A program made the position numbers and the translations under genes. DNA of 64,000 nucleotides from assembly GCA_021771695.1 (NCBI GenBank), contig JAETON010000010.1, forward strand, positions 1 to 64,000, read 5' to 3'. Origin of the DNA: Lachnospiraceae bacterium (GTDB taxonomy: Bacteria > Bacillota > Clostridia > Lachnospirales > Lachnospiraceae). Shown one piece after another: positions 60,705 through 64,000 of the stretch (positions within the stretch are counted from its first letter, which is position 1; each line of letters starts with the position of its first letter). The notes under the pieces are model-generated. The model saw nothing but the letters and a program-made list of their open reading frames with translations. It made no database searches and had not been told where the DNA came from.

Positions 60705-61511
60705 TTACAAAATTAGTCCAAAATGTTTCAATCCGTTATATATGCCATCTTCTAGTATCGGAGTGGTGATGTAATCAGCGATTGCTTTTAATTCATCACA
60801 GGCATTTCCCATAGCGATGCCGGTTCCTGCGGTTTCCAGCATTTTTGTGTCGTTGTTGCTGTCTCCGAAGGCGTAGCAGTTTTCGATGGAAGTGTTGAAG
60901 TGTTTAGCGGCTGCTAAGAGAGCAGTGCCTTTGTTCCGGCCTTTTGCAAGAATTTCATATTGTGTATCATCAATGCGAACTAAATCAAAGTCAAAATTCA
61001 TGGATGTGAATGCATTAAGAAAGCCGTCCATATCGCTGCCATTTTTTGAGAAAATAATCGCTTTTTCACAGCTTTTGGCTTCCTTCCATGAGAATGTATG
61101 CGGCATGGAAGGTTCTAAATCAAAAGCGGAAATCATGAAACCGTAATGAGGATGGGCATTGGTGTCGTGATTGCGGAAATAGGAACCATCTGCACCTTCT
61201 AAGGCACCGGCAATATGATAGCGTTCACAGCATTCGGTTATCTGCCGGCAGAATTCTTCGGAGAAAGTCTGATGGAAGATAACCTGTCCGCCAATGGTGA
61301 TATATGCACCATTGGAACAAAGAAATCCGTCAAATCCTATATCTAAAATTTCCTGTTCAAAATATGCGGGAGGACGGCCGGTATTAATTAGAATTTTGTG
61401 TCCGTTTTTTTGTGCCTGTTTTAATCCGCGGATAGTGGATTTTGGGATTCCCCGCAGCTGTTTGCTGTATAGTGTTTCATCTACGTCAAAAAAAATTAGT
61501 TTTTCATTCAT
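60705..61511 (-). CDS. HAD-superfamily phosphatase, Cof type (copy 2 of a tandem pair)
   Basis: 268 residues. Nucleophile motif FFDVDETLYS, INTGRPPAYFEQEI, the lysine region AKGRNKGTALLAAA and AFGDSNNDTKMLETAGTGIA. It is a close paralog of the gene directly upstream (61529), sharing the spans from INTGRP to SNGAY/SNGLD and the C-terminal MGNACDELKA-ADYIT. The substrate is unknown. The two genes are 17 bp apart and probably co-transcribed. Confidence 0.9.
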   Translation of the reverse strand: MNEKLIFFDVDETLYSKQLRGIPKSTIRGLKQAQKNGHKILINTGRPPAYFEQEILDIGFDGFLCSNGAYITIGGQVIFHQTFSEEFCRQITECCERYHIAGALEGADGSYFRNHDTNAHPHYGFMISAFDLEPSMPHTFSWKEAKSCEKAIIFSKNGSDMDGFLNAFTSMNFDFDLVRIDDTQYEILAKGRNKGTALLAAAKHFNTSIENCYAFGDSNNDTKMLETAGTGIAMGNACDELKAIADYITTPILEDGIYNGLKHFGLIL

Positions 61512-61528
61512 GATTATCCCCGTTTGTT

Positions 61529-62332
61529 TTAAATTAGCTCAAAGTGTTTCAAGGCGTTATAAAGCCCGTCTTCATCGACACTGGTTGTAATATAATCAGC
61601 GGCTGCTTTCAGTTCATCGCAGGCATTTCCCATGGCAATGCCGTATTTTGCGGTTTCCAGCATTTCGGTATCATTGTTGCTGTCACCAAAAGCGTAGCAT
61701 TCCTCTATGGTTTTATCATAATGTTTGGCAATGTATTCGAGAGCGGTCCCTTTATGATACCCGGCAGTCAGCATTTCGTAATGAAGGTCTGAAATGCGGA
61801 CGCAGTCAAATTTGAAATCCATTTGTTCTAAATCTTTGATAAAGTTCTGCATGTCTTCGATTGTCTTCGAAAAACAGCTTAATTTCTCATAGTTCTTAGC
61901 TCCATCCCATGAAAATGTGTGTTTCATATAAGGATTACGGTCATAACATTCAATCATATATCCATAATGAGGATGGAAATCTATATCATGATCGTAAAAA
62001 TATAAACAGTCATGTCCCTGTAAAGATCCTTTGATATGATTTTTCACAGCCAGCTGTTCCATTTCCTTTCCTACTTCGGCAGGGAGACCTTTATAAAAGA
62101 CAGGCTGGCCGTCAATTCTTAAATCCAGCCCATTGGAACATAAGAAACCATCAAATCCTATTTCCGTAATTTCTTTTTCAAAATAGGAAAATGGACGCCC
62201 GGTATTAATAAAAACTTTATGACCGTTTTTTTGTGCCTGTTGAATTCCCTGAATAGCAGAAGGGGGAACACTGGAAGTCGTATTGCTGAACAATGTATCA
62301 TCCACGTCCAAAAAAATTAATTTTCCGTTCAT
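61529..62332 (-). CDS. HAD-superfamily phosphatase, Cof type (copy 1 of a tandem pair)
   Basis: 267 residues. Nucleophile motif FLDVDDTLFSN, INTGRPFSYFEKEI, TAGYHKGTALEYIAKHYD and YAFGDSNNDTEMLETAKYGI. It differs from its neighbour mainly in the C2 cap (residues about 80-190), the part that sets substrate choice. This suggests duplication followed by specialisation. The cyclophilin gene lies 23 bp upstream on the same strand. Confidence 0.9.
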   Translation of the reverse strand: MNGKLIFLDVDDTLFSNTTSSVPPSAIQGIQQAQKNGHKVFINTGRPFSYFEKEITEIGFDGFLCSNGLDLRIDGQPVFYKGLPAEVGKEMEQLAVKNHIKGSLQGHDCLYFYDHDIDFHPHYGYMIECYDRNPYMKHTFSWDGAKNYEKLSCFSKTIEDMQNFIKDLEQMDFKFDCVRISDLHYEMLTAGYHKGTALEYIAKHYDKTIEECYAFGDSNNDTEMLETAKYGIAMGNACDELKAAADYITTSVDEDGLYNALKHFELI

Positions 62333-62355
62333 TCGTTATCCTTTGTTTTAAAAAA

Positions 62356-62841
62356 TTATTCTTCTACAGTTACTGTTTTCATAATCTGAGGTTCCAAAGG
62401 TTTGTCAGAATAATCTGTCGCAGTTTCTGCAATTTTATTTACTACGTCCATGCCTTCAATAACTTTTCCGAATGCAGCATACTGACCGTCAAGATGCGGA
62501 GAGGTTTTGTGCATAATAAAGAACTGGGATCCTGCGGAGTCCGGCATCATTGTACGAGCCATAGAAAGTACTCCGGGAGTATGTTTTAAGTTATTTGTAA
62601 CACCGTTTCCGCTGAATTCTCCTTTGATTGTATGTCCGGGACCTCCGGTACCGTCTCCTTTTGGACATCCGCCCTGAATCATAAATCCTTCGATGACACG
62701 GTGGAAAGTCAGCCCGTTATAAAAGCCGTCTTTTACAAGGTTTACAAAGTTTTCTACAGTAATTGGAGCGATGTCCGGATATAATTCTGCTTTCATTACA
62801 TCGCCATTTTCCATGGTGATGGTTACAATTGGATTTGCCAT
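62356..62841 (-). CDS. cyclophilin-type peptidyl-prolyl cis-trans isomerase
   Basis: 161 residues. [20 protein letters not shown] is the cyclophilin core with the catalytic arginine and [26 protein letters not shown] and [18 protein letters not shown] complete the fold. It lacks a signal peptide, so it acts in the cytoplasm. It speeds proline isomerisation during folding. The frame is open to 62871, but the ATG at 62841 gives the usual MANPIVTI start, with AAAGGA upstream. Confidence 0.93.
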   Translation of the reverse strand: MANPIVTITMENGDVMKAELYPDIAPITVENFVNLVKDGFYNGLTFHRVIEGFMIQGGCPKGDGTGGPGHTIKGEFSGNGVTNNLKHTPGVLSMARTMMPDSAGSQFFIMHKTSPHLDGQYAAFGKVIEGMDVVNKIAETATDYSDKPLEPQIMKTVTVEE

Positions 62842-63082
62842 AATTAAAATTCCTTTCTGCAATAAAATCATAATTGACCAGTAAAAACCAGTACGATTTG
62901 ATTATAATAGAAACTCTTGCAAATGTACAGAAAGGAAACAGAAAATGGAAAATAAGCAGTTATGAGCAGATAAAAATTACGAAAATATTAAAAATATTAA
63001 AAGAATTTAATAAAAGGGATGTAATTTTGTTAAAATATTTGTATAATGACAATATCAAAATTGTCGAATTATGGAGGAATTT

Positions 63083-63985
63083 ATGGATTTATATCTAGAT
63101 TATGAAAAAAATCACAGAAGGCGGGGCAGAAGAAATCAAAAATCAAAGCTGCCGAAAGTGATTGTATTGCTGATTCTCGTCATAATTGCTGCAGCAGCAG
63201 TTTTCGGAATACAGTACAAAAAACAAAAAGAGGAAGAAGCCAGAAAAATTGCAGAACAAAACCGGACGGTAACGATTATGTTTCCAGAGGGGTATTCCAT
63301 TGATATGATGGCGAAACGTTTGGAAGATAAGAAAATTTTTAAGGCGGATGAGTTTTTGACAGCAGTGAAAAAGACAGATTTATATAAAAATGATTGGATT
63401 CAAGAAATTCCAAAAGTGAAAGGTGTAAAATACCGGCTGGAAGGCTTTTTGTATCCAGATACTTATAATATTTATAAAAAGTCCAAACCGCAGGATTTGA
63501 TTCAAAAAATGCTGGATAATTTTGAACAGAAATATGCCCAATTGGACAAGTCTTATAAAGGAAAGCGGTCTATGTATGAACTGGCGGTGATGGCATCAAT
63601 TGTAGAACGGGAAGCCAGCGTGGAAAAAGAACGGGCGATGGTATCTGGTGTGATTGAAAACCGGCTTGCGAAAAAAATGAAACTGCAGATGTGCCCAACG
63701 GTATTATATGTTACGACCAAAGGATTGTATAATGCAAATAAAGTATATTACAGTGATTTAAAAGTGGATTCCCCATATAATACTTATAAAAATAAAGGTC
63801 TGCCTGTGGGACCAATCTGTAATCCAGGCGGTTCTGCGTGGATTGCGGCAATGCATCCCAAGAAACATGAATATTTATTCTATCATACAGATGGTTCCGG
63901 AAAAGATACTCACATTTTCACGAAGACTTATCAAGAACATCAAGATACAAGAATTGTTGAAAAGGAAAAAGAAACCCGGGAATAG
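63083..63985 (+). CDS. mltG: endolytic murein transglycosylase MltG
   Basis: 300 residues: a basic cytosolic start, one membrane helix (VIVLLILVIIAAAAVFGIQY), a LysM-like region (VTIMFPEGYSIDMMAKRLED) and the YceG/MltG catalytic domain. The catalytic glutamate is E175 in MASIVEREASVEKE, and VIENRLAKKMKLQMCPTVLY and GLPVGPICNPGGSAW follow. It cuts growing glycan strands in the wall. An ATG at 63071 lies before the ribosome site GGAGG; the start is 63083. Another gene probably begins just past the window, since AGAAGGAG follows the stop. Confidence 0.93.
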   Translation: MDLYLDYEKNHRRRGRRNQKSKLPKVIVLLILVIIAAAAVFGIQYKKQKEEEARKIAEQNRTVTIMFPEGYSIDMMAKRLEDKKIFKADEFLTAVKKTDLYKNDWIQEIPKVKGVKYRLEGFLYPDTYNIYKKSKPQDLIQKMLDNFEQKYAQLDKSYKGKRSMYELAVMASIVEREASVEKERAMVSGVIENRLAKKMKLQMCPTVLYVTTKGLYNANKVYYSDLKVDSPYNTYKNKGLPVGPICNPGGSAWIAAMHPKKHEYLFYHTDGSGKDTHIFTKTYQEHQDTRIVEKEKETRE

Positions 63986-64000
63986 AGAAGGAGCTTAGAA

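Noticed and set aside
62874..63098. 74-residue reading frame overlapping the start of mltG
   Set aside because: It starts with a TTG, has no ribosome site, is lysine- and isoleucine-rich in the way of AT-rich spacer DNA, and overlaps the well-supported MltG start.

Overview
The window is 64 kb of an AT-rich, gene-dense chromosome from a low-GC Gram-positive anaerobe. A gut Lachnospiraceae species (Blautia, Dorea or Mediterraneibacter type) is the best inference. The reasons are AGGAGG-type ribosome sites, a T-box leader on ileS, an archaeal/eukaryal-type prolyl-tRNA synthetase, a VanW-family protein, many PTS operons under PRD, DeoR and RpiR regulators, and dense short operons. I see no rRNA, tRNA, CRISPR array, insertion sequence or prophage.

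Layout. 0.1-1.7 kb: a methyltransferase and an AEC-family transporter, both on the minus strand. 1.9-8.0 kb: an ascorbate-type PTS operon (PRD regulator, IIA, IIC, IIB) followed by a split transketolase. 8.1-14.1 kb: an overlapping five-gene operon with an MntA-like nucleotidyltransferase, a HepT/HEPN partner, and JetA/JetB/JetC-like (Wadjet or MksBEF) condensin genes. No jetD nuclease gene is present on either side, and a decayed EamA transporter follows. This is the most unusual locus in the window. 14.6-22.4 kb: a PRD regulator divergent from a split fructose/mannosylglycerate-type PTS, a GH38 alpha-mannosidase and a ROK kinase, with twin inverted repeats in the control region. 22.4-26.9 kb: T-box, ileS and a short pyruvate-kinase-like gene. 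26.9-32.4 kb: a HAD phosphatase, an unknown gene, nth, an exonuclease, a 28-residue peptide, a VanW protein and an AIR-synthase-like protein. 32.4-34.6 kb: an Lrp regulator, an aminotransferase and trmL.

34.6-41.0 kb: a 385-bp non-coding stretch with a repeated hairpin, then proS, cca, a GDPD-family protein, ddl, murI and a DUF1934 protein (translation and cell-wall housekeeping). 41.2-44.7 kb: amt and a PII gene, a PAP2 phosphatase, a GNAT acetyltransferase and two small membrane proteins. 44.8-48.8 kb: a DeoR regulator divergent from a sugar operon (kinase, SorE-like dehydrogenase), followed by class II aldolase with its own strong promoter. 48.9-51.6 kb: a TrmB-type regulator, a diaminopimelate-decarboxylase-family enzyme and cutC. 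51.7-55.7 kb: a ribbon-helix-helix protein divergent from a GT2-YfhO surface-glycosylation pair across a perfect 45-bp palindrome. 55.8-60.6 kb: a GatY-like aldolase, an RpiR regulator, a 1-phosphofructokinase-family kinase and a fructose PTS, with shared TGAAAA-nn-TTTTCA sites. 60.7-64.0 kb: tandem HAD phosphatases, a cyclophilin and MltG.

The main theme is sugar import: three PTS systems are each tied to a local regulator and local catabolic enzymes (transketolase, mannosidase plus kinase, kinase plus aldolase). A fourth regulated sugar operon has no transporter of its own. Between these lie conserved housekeeping blocks. All functions are inferred from sequence motifs read by eye; no database search was possible.
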